Assembly: GCF_015687155.1 (NCBI RefSeq)
Contig: NZ_JADPQF010000004.1
Location: 248,001 to 312,000 of the forward strand
Origin: Aliikangiella sp. G2MR2-5
Lineage (GTDB): Bacteria; Pseudomonadota; Gammaproteobacteria; Enterobacterales; Kangiellaceae
DNA: 64,000 nucleotides
Direction of reading: 5' to 3'
In this document: piece after piece, positions 19,165 to 28,617 of the stretch
Layout: every line of letters starts with the position of its first letter
Numbering within the stretch: position 1 is the first letter of the stretch
Program-made: the position numbers and the translations under genes
The notes under the pieces: model-generated
Told to the model about the DNA's origin: nothing
The model's database searches: none
Seen by the model: only the letters and a program-made list of their open reading frames with translations

Positions 19165-20139
19165 CTATCTGGGCTCAATCTGACGAATATGGCGGCCTAC
19201 ACTTAACCAGGAGCCAAGTAAGCCGAGAAAGCAGCTGATCGCGATTAGTTGAGTGCTCTGGCCAAAATTGAGGCCTGCTAGTTTAAATTGACTCTGGTAG
19301 AGCCCCGCCAGTCTGGCGACCGGAGCCTCCAGCCAGATTAGTGAAACAAGTAAGATTAGCCAGCAGGCAATGCCTGCCAGTAGACCGTACCAAAAGCCAG
19401 TATAGAGAAAAGGACGACGAATGAAGGCATCCGTTGCGCCGACCAATTTAACAACTTCTATTTCCTCTCTTCTATTTTGAACCGATAGTCGAATAGTATT
19501 TCCGACTATCAGCAAAACGGCAAGAGCTAGCACCACACCTAACGCTGCAGATGCTTTTTCTGCAAGTTGAAGCATAGCGTAAAGTCGCTTTACCCAGTCC
19601 AGGTCCAATTTAGCCAGTTCTACCTCTGCAAAAGTTTTGAACTCGGCTAATAGGAGTTCTGAAGTCTCGGGTGTCGAGAATTCGAAAGTGGGTTGAACAA
19701 CCAGTACGGGAGGCAATGGATTGGAGTCTAGTTGGTTGATAGCATCTGCAAAGCCTGATGCTTTCTTAAAGTCCTCCATGGCTTGCTCAGGCGAAATTAC
19801 TTCTACTGTCGAAACTCCCTTAGTTTGTCTAATGCGGCTGGCTAATGTATTTAATCGTTGTTGTGACACATCAAGCTTTAAATACAGAGATATTCTGCTC
19901 ACTCCATCCCAACTGTTTGACAATGTCTTTCCGTTATCCAGCAAGATCTGAAGCCCCGCGGGTAACGCTAAAGCGATCGCTATAACCATTACGGTCATTA
20001 AGTTAGAAAACGGATTGGAAAAAATTTCGATTATTCCGCGCTTGGCTTCTATTTTGTGTAGCCTTGCCAGCATTCTCAGCCTGGCGCCAAGGCTAGCACC
20101 TTGAGATAGACTCGCTCCGGTCAGATTCTCATTACTCAT
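19165..20139 (-). CDS. ftsX: Cell division ABC transporter permease-like protein FtsX
   Basis: A 324-residue inner-membrane protein with four predicted helices (one near 45-65, three in the C-terminal third) and a large periplasmic loop. With FtsE it activates septal murein hydrolases through EnvC-type partners. The NPFSNLMTVMVIAIALALP and VGATDAFIRRPFLYTG segments are family-typical. It overlaps the end of ftsE by 8 nt, so translation is coupled. No envC gene is seen in this window. Confidence 0.95.
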   Translation of the reverse strand: MSNENLTGASLSQGASLGARLRMLARLHKIEAKRGIIEIFSNPFSNLMTVMVIAIALALPAGLQILLDNGKTLSNSWDGVSRISLYLKLDVSQQRLNTLASRIRQTKGVSTVEVISPEQAMEDFKKASGFADAINQLDSNPLPPVLVVQPTFEFSTPETSELLLAEFKTFAEVELAKLDLDWVKRLYAMLQLAEKASAALGVVLALAVLLIVGNTIRLSVQNRREEIEVVKLVGATDAFIRRPFLYTGFWYGLLAGIACWLILLVSLIWLEAPVARLAGLYQSQFKLAGLNFGQSTQLIAISCFLGLLGSWLSVGRHIRQIEPR

Positions 20140-20827
20140 GAGCAGCCGCCTCCGAGTTTACTTCGTCTATCTGATCCTGAACCAGACGTCCTTCTTTCAT
20201 TACGAGGGTTCGATAGTGCATCTGAGCGATAAGGCTTAGGTCATGCGATGCGATTAGCAGGCTCACTCCTACCTGATTAAACTGTTCGAACAAGTGCATA
20301 ATCTCAGAAGAAAGTTCAGGATCGAGGTTTCCTGTTGGCTCATCTGCGAGTAACAACGGGGGTTTATTGACTACGGCTCTGGCTATCCCTACTCTCTGCT
20401 GCTCACCGCCTGAAAGCATAATTGGAAGATGCTTCTCTTTGGATAGCAGCCCAACTTTATCCAGTGCAGCTCTGACTCTTCGGCCTATTTCTCTGTGTGG
20501 ATATCCCGCGATCATTAATGGTAAAGCGACATTGTCAAAAACATTCCGGTCAAATAACAGTCGGTGATCCTGAAAAATCATGCCAATATCACGTCTGACC
20601 TGAGGTATTTTTCTCCTGCTGGTGCGATTGAGGTTCTTGTTGTTAACTATTACCTGACCGGAAGTCGCTCGTTCCATCAAGCAAATAAGTTTAAGCAAAG
20701 TACTTTTACCTGCACCGGAATGGCCGGTTAGAAAAGCCATTTCACCATCTTCGAGAGTGAAATTAACTTTTTTCAGGGCTTCCTGGCCATTGGGATAGCG
20801 TTTGGATACTTCCGCGAATTCGATCAT
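20132..20827 (-). CDS. ftsE: Cell division ATP-binding protein FtsE
   Basis: A 231-residue ABC ATPase driving FtsX. Walker A is GHSGAGKST at residues 35-43, the signature is LSGGEQQRVGIARA and Walker B is LLLADEPTGNLD. MIFQDHRLLFDRNVFDNVALPL is typical FtsE. It lies between ftsY (114 nt upstream) and ftsX on one strand. Confidence 0.96.
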   Translation of the reverse strand: MIEFAEVSKRYPNGQEALKKVNFTLEDGEMAFLTGHSGAGKSTLLKLICLMERATSGQVIVNNKNLNRTSRRKIPQVRRDIGMIFQDHRLLFDRNVFDNVALPLMIAGYPHREIGRRVRAALDKVGLLSKEKHLPIMLSGGEQQRVGIARAVVNKPPLLLADEPTGNLDPELSSEIMHLFEQFNQVGVSLLIASHDLSLIAQMHYRTLVMKEGRLVQDQIDEVNSEAAAHE

Positions 20828-20941
20828 TAGTTAACCTGAATATTGCTATTTTTTTCTAATGTGCAGGTGACTTCCTGCACTTCAAAAGAAGAGCTTTGGG
20901 CCATATTTATCACCAAAGACAATATAGTTCCGGTAAAACTA

Positions 20942-22093
20942 TCAGGAGAACAATGCGTCGATATAGTCTTTTGCGTTAAACGGTCTCAAGTCTTCTTTAC
21001 TTTCCCCTACCCCAATATAGCGGATTGGTAGCTTCATATTATCAGCAAGAGCGAATACAACGCCACCCTTGGCTGTGCCATCCAGCTTGGTAATCGTAAC
21101 GCTGTTTAGTGCTACGGCTTTATTAAATTCTTGCGCCTGTACCAATGCATTCTGTCCGGTGCCCGCATCGACAACCAACATTACTTCATGCGGAGCTGTT
21201 GCATCGACTTTAGCCATAACACGCTTAACTTTGGAAAGCTCTTCCATCAAGTTGCTTTTATTGTGTAAGCGACCTGCAGTATCGGCAATGACTATATCTA
21301 CCTGCCTTGCTTTGGCAGCTTCAACAGCGTCATAAATGACTGAGGCACTATCTGCTCCGGTATGTTGCGCAATAACCGGGACCTGGTTGCGCTCACCCCA
21401 GGTTTTTAATTGTTCGACGGCCGCTGCTCTAAAAGTATCGCCTGCGGCTAGCATTACCGACTTACCCTGAGATTGAAACTGGTGTGCCAGCTTACCTATG
21501 GTTGTCGTCTTACCAACGCCGTTAACGCCGACCATCAAAATAACGAAGGGTGTTTCTTGTTGTGGAATTTCGAGTGGTTGCTGTACCGGGTCAACAATAT
21601 CAAGTAACAGAGCCTTTAACCGATCCATAAGGGCCTGAGTATCTTTAAGTTCTTTCCGATTGGACTTTTCAGTTAAATCATCAATGATTCGACTGGTAGT
21701 CTCTACCCCGACATCAGCCATCAACAGCAAGGTCTCGACTTCTTCCAGTATTTCTTCGTCGATCTCTTTCTGACCTAATACTAAATTTGCCAGACCCTCA
21801 CTAAATTGAGAACGCGTTTTTAACAGTCCGTTTTTAAGTCTTTGAAAAAAAGACTGTTTTTCACTCTCTTCCTGCTTCGTATCCTCATTTCGCAGGTATT
21901 TGGACTCCTCTGCCAGGTTTCCTGTTGTACTGTGAGTGGATATTTGCTCCCCATCAGTATCACTGGCTGGCAAATTTACTAGCTGGCTCTGCTCATTAGG
22001 GGGTTGTTCGACACCATTTTTTTCTTCTGGCTGAGTTTTTTTACCTTTGAAAAGGCCAAAAAAGCCTCTTTTTTCCTTTGATTTTTCCGACAT
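20942..22093 (-). CDS. ftsY: Signal recognition particle receptor FtsY
   Basis: The membrane-associated SRP receptor GTPase that docks ribosomes making membrane proteins. An acidic, Lys/Glu-rich A domain (about 1-85) precedes the NG domain with GVNGVGKTTT (G1), DTFRAAAVEQL, DTAGRL and TKLDGTAKGG. An ATG at 22093 is chosen; a GTG nine nt earlier is possible and neither has a strong ribosome site. It begins the ftsY-ftsE-ftsX cluster. Confidence 0.96.
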   Translation of the reverse strand: MSEKSKEKRGFFGLFKGKKTQPEEKNGVEQPPNEQSQLVNLPASDTDGEQISTHSTTGNLAEESKYLRNEDTKQEESEKQSFFQRLKNGLLKTRSQFSEGLANLVLGQKEIDEEILEEVETLLLMADVGVETTSRIIDDLTEKSNRKELKDTQALMDRLKALLLDIVDPVQQPLEIPQQETPFVILMVGVNGVGKTTTIGKLAHQFQSQGKSVMLAAGDTFRAAAVEQLKTWGERNQVPVIAQHTGADSASVIYDAVEAAKARQVDIVIADTAGRLHNKSNLMEELSKVKRVMAKVDATAPHEVMLVVDAGTGQNALVQAQEFNKAVALNSVTITKLDGTAKGGVVFALADNMKLPIRYIGVGESKEDLRPFNAKDYIDALFS

Positions 22094-22246
22094 GGAATTC
22101 ACTTATATACAACTGACTGAAAAAACAGATGTAATGCTATCACTTTCTTGACTGACCGACTATGTTTATCCCCGATAGCAGAAAGCCGGGCAAGCCCCCG
22201 ACAGGAAATCTGTGGTAACTGACTAGGGAACCATAACTGACGAGGG

Positions 22247-22621
22247 CTAACTAGCTGGTGGTTGCCACAGCTCAACTTTATTGCCCTCGGGGTCGAGTAT
22301 CCAGCCAAAGTGCCCAAACTCGCTTGATTCTGTTTCCGCCAGCACTTCACATCCTTTTTCTTCCAGTTCTGCACGAATTTCTTCCAGATTATCGACCATC
22401 AGGTTAAACATAAAAGGCTTATTGCTAGGTAAAAAGTATTCAGTGTCGGCTTTGAAACTTCCCCACACCTGATATCCCCGCTGAGGGAGATCTTCCAAAT
22501 TAAAACTAACTCCGGTTGGAAAAGAGAGGTCGAAACCCAGATAGTCACGATACCACTCAGCGAGCTTTTCCGGATTATTCGCCTTAAAAAAAATGCCGCC
22601 TAGTCCAAGTACTTTAGCCAT
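22247..22621 (-). CDS. VOC (glyoxalase/bleomycin-resistance) family protein
   Basis: About 124 residues with the paired beta-alpha-beta-beta-beta fold of the vicinal oxygen chelate family: GIFFKANNPEKLAEWYRDYLGF at the N-terminus and HFGWILDPEGNKVELWQP at the C-terminus. The final Glu and one His may bind metal. Substrate unknown. The ATG at 22621 has an AAGGA site and replaces an upstream in-frame start. It precedes ftsY on the same strand with a 153-nt gap. Confidence 0.82.
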   Translation of the reverse strand: MAKVLGLGGIFFKANNPEKLAEWYRDYLGFDLSFPTGVSFNLEDLPQRGYQVWGSFKADTEYFLPSNKPFMFNLMVDNLEEIRAELEEKGCEVLAETESSEFGHFGWILDPEGNKVELWQPPAS

Positions 22622-22805
22622 TCGATTAATTCCTTTAAAAAGTAGAACAGCCAATATCATAGCCCAGATTCAGTGCAAAAAGCTTTCCCAGTAACTCAAT
22701 CAAATATCTAGATATAATTAGTAAAAAGAATATCCTTTTTTTTGTTTGTTTTAGCACGTAGACTAACCAATCTTTTAAGTCCTTAATTAAATTAGGGGTA
22801 TTTAT

Positions 22806-23966
22806 ATGCCTTTTTATATCAAACAGGGAAAAATTCCGGCGAAGCGCCACGTTACTTTCTATCGAGATGACGGCGAGCTATACCGTGAAGAGCTTTTCTC
22901 GACACACGGCTTTGCCAATATCTACTCAAATAAATACCACTACAATATGCCCACCAAAGTACTCAAGGTTGAGCCTTATGAAGTAAACCATGGGGTTGAG
23001 TGGAAAGATGCAATGCTGCAAAACTACAAGATCCATACTTATCGTGGGGAATCGAGTGGAAACTTCTTTAGCGCGCGTCGACAACAGGTATTTAATAATG
23101 ATGTCGCTCTGTACACTGCCAGGGTGACTGAAGATACGAATGATTTTTACCGGAATGCCTATGCTGATGAAGTGATTTTTGTACACGAAGGTACCGGTAC
23201 ACTGACCAGTGAGTATGGAAATCTGGAAATTCAGAAATGGGACTACCTTGTTATTCCGAAAGGGACGACATACCAGCTAAAGTTTGACAGCTATGATGAA
23301 GTCAGACTGTTTGTAATCGAGTCGCCAACGATGGTGACTATTCCTAAACATTTCAGAACCCCTACAGGCCAGTTACTGGAAAATGCGCCCTACTGTGAGC
23401 GCGATATTCGAACGCCTGAGCTGCAGGAAGCGATTGTTGAAAAAGGTGAGTTTCCCCTTGTTATTAAATATGGTGAGAAATATCAGAAAAGCATTCTGGA
23501 ATGGCATCCTTACGATCTGGTTGGTTGGGACGGAGCCTGTTACCCATGGGCATTCAATATTCAGGATTATGCTCCGAAGGTGGGCAAAATTCATTTGCCT
23601 CCAAGTGATCACTTGATCTTTACCGCAAACAATTACGTAGTTTGCAACTTTGTGCCACGTTTATACGATTTTCATCCGGAAGCTATTCCAGCGCCTTACT
23701 ATCACACCAATATAGATAGTGATGAAATTCTTTATTACGTCGACGGTGACTTTATGAGTAGAACCGGAATTGAAGCCGGCTCTATTACGCTACACAAGAA
23801 AGGCGTACCTCACGGCCCACAGCCAGGAAAAACAGAAGCCTCTGTGGGTAAAAAAGAAACATACGAATACGCAGTCATGGTGGACACTTTTAATCCACTA
23901 AAAACTACAAATCATTTTAAAGACTGTATGGAACAGGATTACAACCAGAGCTGGTTAGAAGATTAA
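22806..23966 (+). CDS. hmgA: Homogentisate 1,2-dioxygenase
   Basis: A 386-residue cupin-type iron dioxygenase that opens the homogentisate ring to maleylacetoacetate in tyrosine breakdown. Diagnostic segments are HTYRGESSGNFFSARRQQ, the metal-binding YYHTNIDSDEILYYVDGDF and GVPHGPQPG. It is the shorter bacterial form (human and Pseudomonas enzymes are about 430-445). AGGGG lies nine nt before the ATG. It is 16 nt upstream of the hydroxyphenylpyruvate dioxygenase gene, which makes its substrate. Confidence 0.93.
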   Translation: MPFYIKQGKIPAKRHVTFYRDDGELYREELFSTHGFANIYSNKYHYNMPTKVLKVEPYEVNHGVEWKDAMLQNYKIHTYRGESSGNFFSARRQQVFNNDVALYTARVTEDTNDFYRNAYADEVIFVHEGTGTLTSEYGNLEIQKWDYLVIPKGTTYQLKFDSYDEVRLFVIESPTMVTIPKHFRTPTGQLLENAPYCERDIRTPELQEAIVEKGEFPLVIKYGEKYQKSILEWHPYDLVGWDGACYPWAFNIQDYAPKVGKIHLPPSDHLIFTANNYVVCNFVPRLYDFHPEAIPAPYYHTNIDSDEILYYVDGDFMSRTGIEAGSITLHKKGVPHGPQPGKTEASVGKKETYEYAVMVDTFNPLKTTNHFKDCMEQDYNQSWLED

Positions 23967-23982
23967 ACTTACGGAGAAAAAA

Positions 23983-25026
23983 ATGTCAGCGCAACCAATG
24001 AATAACCCTCTAAATTTACGTGGTATATTGTTCACTGAATTTTGTTCAGCCGATACCAAATTTATGCACGATGTTTTTATGGATTTTGGATTTTCAATGT
24101 TGAAAAAATTCAAAGGTAAAGACATTACTTACTATCAGCAAAATAACATTCATTTTTTGCTCAACGGTGAAAAGAATGGTTTCTCGGCTGAGTTTACTAA
24201 AGCACACGGGCCTGCAATTTCATCAATGGGTTGGAAAGTTGACGATGCGGAGTTTGCATTAGCTGAAGCACTCAAGCGCGGCGCGAAGGAAGCAGAAACT
24301 AAAGACTTTCCTTATCCAGCAATCTACGGTATCGGTGATAGCTTGATCTATTTCGTTGACAAGTATGAAGGTGACGACAATATTTTTGCGACAGATTTTG
24401 AGGATTTGTCAGAACCAGTGGTAAATGAAAGCAAAGGTTTTATCGAGATCGATCACCTGACCAACAATGTTTACAAAGGAACGATGGAAAAGTGGGCTAA
24501 CTTCTACAAAGATGTGTTTGGCTTTGAAGAAGTCAGGTATTTCGATATTAAAGGCGTTAAAACTGCACTTTTATCTTATGCTCTTGCTAGCCCATGCGGA
24601 ACTTTCTGTATTCCAATTAATGAAGGTAAAGACGATAACAACAATCAGATCGATGAGTATCTCGACATTTACGATGGACCAGGTGTGCAGCATCTAGCTT
24701 TTAGAACTGAAGATCTTGTTGCTTCATGTGATGCACTCAAGGGTTCTTATATTGAAACATTGGATATTATTCCCGAATATTATGACACTATCTGGGAACG
24801 TGTGCCCTGGGTTAAAGAGGATAAAGAGCGTATCAAGCATCACCAGATCTTAGTGGATAGTCAAGCTGACAATACTTACCTGTTACAGATCTTTACTAAG
24901 AATTTATTCGGCCCTATTTTCATCGAAATGATCCAGCGTGAAGGCGACCGTGGTTTTGGAGAAGGTAACTTCCAGGCCCTGTTCGAGTCAATCGAGCGGG
25001 ATCAAGAGCGTCGTGGTGTTATTTAA
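23983..25026 (+). CDS. hppD: 4-hydroxyphenylpyruvate dioxygenase
   Basis: Converts 4-hydroxyphenylpyruvate to homogentisate with oxygen, the step before HmgA. The iron ligands of the two-domain VOC fold are visible: His158 (EIDHL), His237 (VQHLAF) and Glu315 (FIEMIQR). Length (347) is usual. A GGAG site lies 7 nt upstream. With hmgA it forms a two-gene operon ending in a strong terminator. Homogentisate oxidation gives brown pyomelanin if HmgA is lost; here both are intact. Confidence 0.96.
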   Translation: MSAQPMNNPLNLRGILFTEFCSADTKFMHDVFMDFGFSMLKKFKGKDITYYQQNNIHFLLNGEKNGFSAEFTKAHGPAISSMGWKVDDAEFALAEALKRGAKEAETKDFPYPAIYGIGDSLIYFVDKYEGDDNIFATDFEDLSEPVVNESKGFIEIDHLTNNVYKGTMEKWANFYKDVFGFEEVRYFDIKGVKTALLSYALASPCGTFCIPINEGKDDNNNQIDEYLDIYDGPGVQHLAFRTEDLVASCDALKGSYIETLDIIPEYYDTIWERVPWVKEDKERIKHHQILVDSQADNTYLLQIFTKNLFGPIFIEMIQREGDRGFGEGNFQALFESIERDQERRGVI

Positions 25027-25044
25027 TTTAAGTATGCATCTGTG

Positions 25045-25070
25045 AAAGGGAGCCACTGGCTCCCTTTTTT
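25045..25070 (+). terminator. hmgA-hppD terminator
   Basis: A 10-bp stem (AAAGGGAGCC with GGCTCCCTTT) with a three-base loop and a continuing T run, 18 nt after the hppD stop. Confidence 0.88.
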
Positions 25071-25168
25071 ATTGGTGTTTAATTTATTCCAATCTAGTGC
25101 TTTTTTTGATTGCTCACTTGCCTTATGCTTTGCCGAATGTAGAAAATGATCAGGCTGTTAATCCAGGA

Positions 25169-26335
25169 ATGTCGATACTTATTCAATATCTTTTTGCAAT
25201 TGGCGTTTTTCAGGGGACGTTATTGGCGATACTACTGAATATAACCCCCAAAGTTTCAGTAGCCGGTCGAATTCTTGGGGTCTGGTGCTTTTTGCTAGCG
25301 TTGAGTTTTTTGGGAGCTCTGACTATTGCCAATAAAGCCTATACTTATCTGGGATTTTTAGTGGGATGGGTGTATTTTTTACCGGCCAGCTTTGGCGCCA
25401 TGTTTTATCTGTATTGTCAGTTCGCAACCATCGAGCGTGCTTTTCATCGCAAAGATCTATTGCATTTTTTGCCATTCATTTTCTGCTATCTATTAAATTT
25501 TGACGCATTAACTGCGCCGCTTGAAGTGAGATTGAGGGGGGCACCGGATACTATCAGTTTTTATGTGAGTAATGCTATTTTCTACACCCAGGCATTTGTG
25601 TATCTGGGATTGAGTATCAGGCTCATACATAGCAGAGAACAGAGTGCAGCAAAAAACCTGGCAAATTATAATCCGCAAGTGTTTGCATGGTTGTGGAAGA
25701 TCTCCTGGCTCAATGTCATCATCTGGACTTTTAAGCTGGTTGCAGATTTCGTTCAGCCCATGATGGTATTTTCGCGTATTGCTGACGCACTTATTGTGAT
25801 TTTTATTTACAGTATCGCGCTGGCACAGTGGCGCCATCCACACTTATTTAAAATTGCTCAGCTCAAGCAAGTTCTAACTCGTCGGGAGTCAGCTTCGTCA
25901 TTTGAAGCCAAGCAGCAGGTGACAAGGCCTGATGCAGGACAATCTGGAGAAGATGAGGCCGGCAAGAGTGGTGCTCTGGATGCTGAAACCCGGAAGAACA
26001 TTCTTGCAGCGGTGGAGTGTCATATGCATGAACACAAGCCCTATTTACAAAATCAGTTGACCTTACAAGAACTGGCAGAAGCTGTTGGCGTCAGTGGACA
26101 CCATCTCTCGGAGACTCTCAATCAACAAGCCGGTAAAAACTTCTATTTATATATCAATCAATACCGAATAGATGAAGTATGCCGTCAGTTGCAAAGTGAT
26201 CAGAGCAAGAAATTTATCGATCTGGCTCTGGCTGCGGGCTTTTCCTCAAAAAGTACCTTTAACGCTGCTTTTAAACAACTCACTGGTAAAACTCCAAGCC
26301 AATATCGCGCTGAAATTCGTAAATTTGATGAGTAA
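25169..26335 (+). CDS. AraC-family regulator with membrane-embedded N-terminal domain
   Basis: About 388 residues: several hydrophobic helices (roughly 1-220), a polar linker, and a C-terminal AraC helix-turn-helix (LTLQELAEAVGVSGHHLSETLNQ and ALAAGFSSKSTFNAAFKQLTGKTPSQYR). It belongs to the membrane-bound AraC type whose signals are mostly unknown. The ATG at 25169 makes the first helix begin naturally (MSILIQYLFAIG); a GTG at 25097 is also open. It might control the adjacent aromatic catabolism genes or the DUF2306 gene after it, but nothing shows this. Confidence 0.8.
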   Translation: MSILIQYLFAIGVFQGTLLAILLNITPKVSVAGRILGVWCFLLALSFLGALTIANKAYTYLGFLVGWVYFLPASFGAMFYLYCQFATIERAFHRKDLLHFLPFIFCYLLNFDALTAPLEVRLRGAPDTISFYVSNAIFYTQAFVYLGLSIRLIHSREQSAAKNLANYNPQVFAWLWKISWLNVIIWTFKLVADFVQPMMVFSRIADALIVIFIYSIALAQWRHPHLFKIAQLKQVLTRRESASSFEAKQQVTRPDAGQSGEDEAGKSGALDAETRKNILAAVECHMHEHKPYLQNQLTLQELAEAVGVSGHHLSETLNQQAGKNFYLYINQYRIDEVCRQLQSDQSKKFIDLALAAGFSSKSTFNAAFKQLTGKTPSQYRAEIRKFDE

Positions 26336-26437
26336 AGGTCCGGCTCGGTCTTGTTGGACGCCCAATTCGACCGAAGCAGACGCCAATGAGTTAGCTATTG
26401 GATGTAATGACCTCAAAGTTCAATTTGAGGAAATTAT

Positions 26438-27133
26438 ATGGAAGTCACTCCTTCATCAGACTTGCTCGCAAATAGCCTATATGACCAGAAGCGAGTTAGA
26501 CTCTTTAAGCGCGCTGCTAAAATAATAAAAGTTCTACTATTCTGTGTCAGTGTGTTACTCAGCATTATTGTTGCAGCTTATGCGATTGCTCTTCCATTTC
26601 AAGAGCCTGTGGGTTCTCTACAAAGTCGGTTGGCCGCATTACCGCCTGTCTTTTTTTGGTCTCACGTGTTTGCCGGGGCTATCGCTTCCCTGCTAGTACC
26701 GTTTCAAATTTTAACGATCAATAAACGCATTGGCTGGCACCGGCTTGCGGGTAAACTCTATGTTTGTTCTGTCATGCTTTCCGCAATGGGAGGTTACTAC
26801 ATGGCCTGGAATGCTTATGGAGGACTGAGTAGCACCATTGCTTTGACACTGCTGGCAACATTGTGGTGGCTGAGTACTCTGATAGCAGTAATGGCGATTT
26901 TCCAGGGTAATGTCGCTAAACATAAGATCTGGATGATCCGAAGTATGGCGTTAACCACGGCCGCTATCACACTAAGGCTCTTGTCACCTATCTTCTCTTT
27001 TTGGCTTGAACCGGAAACAGCCCAGATCAGCCTTTACTGGAGTTGCTGGATTATTAATGGGTTGGCGGTGGAAATCTGGTTCTACATTCGCAGAAATCAC
27101 CGAGCAAGCAACAGAGTCTTAGCTAGTGGATAA
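26438..27133 (+). CDS. DUF2306 family membrane protein
   Basis: A 231-residue membrane protein with about six to seven helices. WSHVFAGAIASLLVPFQ, IGWHRLAGKLYV and HKIWMIRSMALT are the conserved DUF2306 blocks with histidines in or near helices. Function unknown. GAGGA lies 8 nt before the ATG. It follows the AraC gene by about 100 nt. Confidence 0.8.
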   Translation: MEVTPSSDLLANSLYDQKRVRLFKRAAKIIKVLLFCVSVLLSIIVAAYAIALPFQEPVGSLQSRLAALPPVFFWSHVFAGAIASLLVPFQILTINKRIGWHRLAGKLYVCSVMLSAMGGYYMAWNAYGGLSSTIALTLLATLWWLSTLIAVMAIFQGNVAKHKIWMIRSMALTTAAITLRLLSPIFSFWLEPETAQISLYWSCWIINGLAVEIWFYIRRNHRASNRVLASG

Positions 27134-27154
27134 AGCACCTTAAGCGCGACCAAA

Positions 27155-28033
27155 TTAGAGGCCGCGCTGCCACTCCTGCCGAAGAGGCATTAACTCAGGG
27201 TCTTGCATTGCTAGTTTTATCTGGTTGAGTAGCTTATCTTTATCCTGTCCAAGAGTACCCTTGAGAACTAGATAGTTGGAGGCGTGGTCTGAACGAAAAA
27301 TAGTTTTTTCCAGCTCTAATTCAGATAATAGCCATTCCATTTCCTGGAAAAGTCCTTGCTGTCCGAGAGCTTCATAATCAGTGAAATTGGAACGAAACCT
27401 TTGTTCTCCCATGGGAAAGCTCACAACCAAGGTTGACAGGTATTCTGGTTGAGCTTCATTCATCAGTCGAGCAGAATTGATTGCGTGTTGTTTTGATAAT
27501 TTCTTGCCGCCTAGTCCGTTCAAAATCATCACCGATGATTTAATTCCTGCGGCTTTCAACTTTTGCAGTGCGTTTAAAGAAGTTTCGTAGCTCTCTCCCT
27601 TTTTAACATGTTCAAGTACTTCATCATCGCCTGACTCACAGCCGACATAGACCATTTTTAGGCCATTTTTCCTAAGAGTTTTCAGTTCTGCTACTGTCTT
27701 ACTTTTAAGATTTCTTGGCAGGCAATAACTTGTTACTCGGTTGACATTGGGTAGATGGGTTCTAACTGCCTTCAATATTTGAAGCAGTCTCCTGGTTGAT
27801 AGAGTCATGGCGTCGCCATCGGCCAGAAAGACTCTGGAGACTCTTTGCGGATGACTCGCGACTAGCTTTAGCTCATCTGCTATCTGCGAAATTTCCTTGA
27901 AGTGAAATTTTTTTTGCGGTGCTGTATACATTTCACAAAAAGTACACTGATTCCAGGAACATCCATTAGTGACTTGCAAAATGTAGGACTTCCATTCACT
28001 CGGCGGTCTAAAAACCGGTTCGATATAGTTCAT
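27155..28033 (-). CDS. Radical SAM protein of unknown function
   Basis: A 292-residue radical SAM protein. The cluster motif is Cys25-x4-Cys30-x2-Cys33 (CSWNQCTFC), one residue wider than the common Cx3Cx2C; a CSxNxCTFC(x)MY form recurs in this subfamily from memory. Further blocks are VFLADGDAMTL and MVYVGCESGDDEVLEHVKKG, typical of Elp3/HemN-like radical SAM enzymes. Substrate not known. It lies downstream of a membrane-protein gene on the same strand (15-nt gap), so they may be co-transcribed. Confidence 0.85.
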   Translation of the reverse strand: MNYIEPVFRPPSEWKSYILQVTNGCSWNQCTFCEMYTAPQKKFHFKEISQIADELKLVASHPQRVSRVFLADGDAMTLSTRRLLQILKAVRTHLPNVNRVTSYCLPRNLKSKTVAELKTLRKNGLKMVYVGCESGDDEVLEHVKKGESYETSLNALQKLKAAGIKSSVMILNGLGGKKLSKQHAINSARLMNEAQPEYLSTLVVSFPMGEQRFRSNFTDYEALGQQGLFQEMEWLLSELELEKTIFRSDHASNYLVLKGTLGQDKDKLLNQIKLAMQDPELMPLRQEWQRGL

Positions 28034-28048
28034 GCAAATTCTTCTTTT

Positions 28049-28591
28049 TTAGAGCAGATGAGGTAACCCAAAAAATAGGGTTACCGCGAGAGAAATAATG
28101 ACACTTTGGCCAAAGAAGCCGATGAAGCCTATAATCACAGCACGGCCCAGTGTGTGAAGTCTTTCTTCATCGTCGTCAAGTTCATCTAGCCAGTGTCTTT
28201 GTGAAAAAAATGCAATAGGCAAGAGCATTATCGCAACGATAAAGTTGACCACAATATAACTTAAATAAGAGTTGGGAAATAACACCAGGCTGAAAAAAAT
28301 GATTATTACCGAGAGCAAAATGGTGGCTATTACCACAGCGAGAGCTTTGCCTTTCTCTCCAACGCTATCAAAATTAGCATAGAGTAAAAAACCTCCCGCG
28401 AGCGATGAACCGAGTAATGTTGCGATAGCTATAGAAAGTGGAGGATATAGCTTATAGTCTGGCTCTGGTGCTGCTTCATCGGGTTGATGAGATAATCCTT
28501 TGGCGGACGGACTCTGGTACGGGTTGAGCACTTTTGACGCTGTTCGAGCGTTATCGGAATGGTTTATACTAGTTTCACTTTCGATTGTCAT
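28049..28591 (-). CDS. Four-helix membrane protein, unknown
   Basis: A 180-residue protein with a polar Ser/Pro/Asp-rich N-terminus (1-48), then about four hydrophobic helices with an acidic loop (DELDDDEERLH) between the third and fourth. No family recognised. Divergent from the GST-like gene and 15 nt upstream of the radical SAM gene. Confidence 0.65.
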   Translation of the reverse strand: MTIESETSINHSDNARTASKVLNPYQSPSAKGLSHQPDEAAPEPDYKLYPPLSIAIATLLGSSLAGGFLLYANFDSVGEKGKALAVVIATILLSVIIIFFSLVLFPNSYLSYIVVNFIVAIMLLPIAFFSQRHWLDELDDDEERLHTLGRAVIIGFIGFFGQSVIISLAVTLFFGLPHLL

Positions 28592-28617
28592 CTTCTTCGC
28601 CTGAATAAGGACAGCTC

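Noticed and set aside
22190-22215. Weak inverted repeat after the VOC gene
   Set aside because: Only a short GGGC/GCCC core with mismatches and no T run; not enough for a terminator call.
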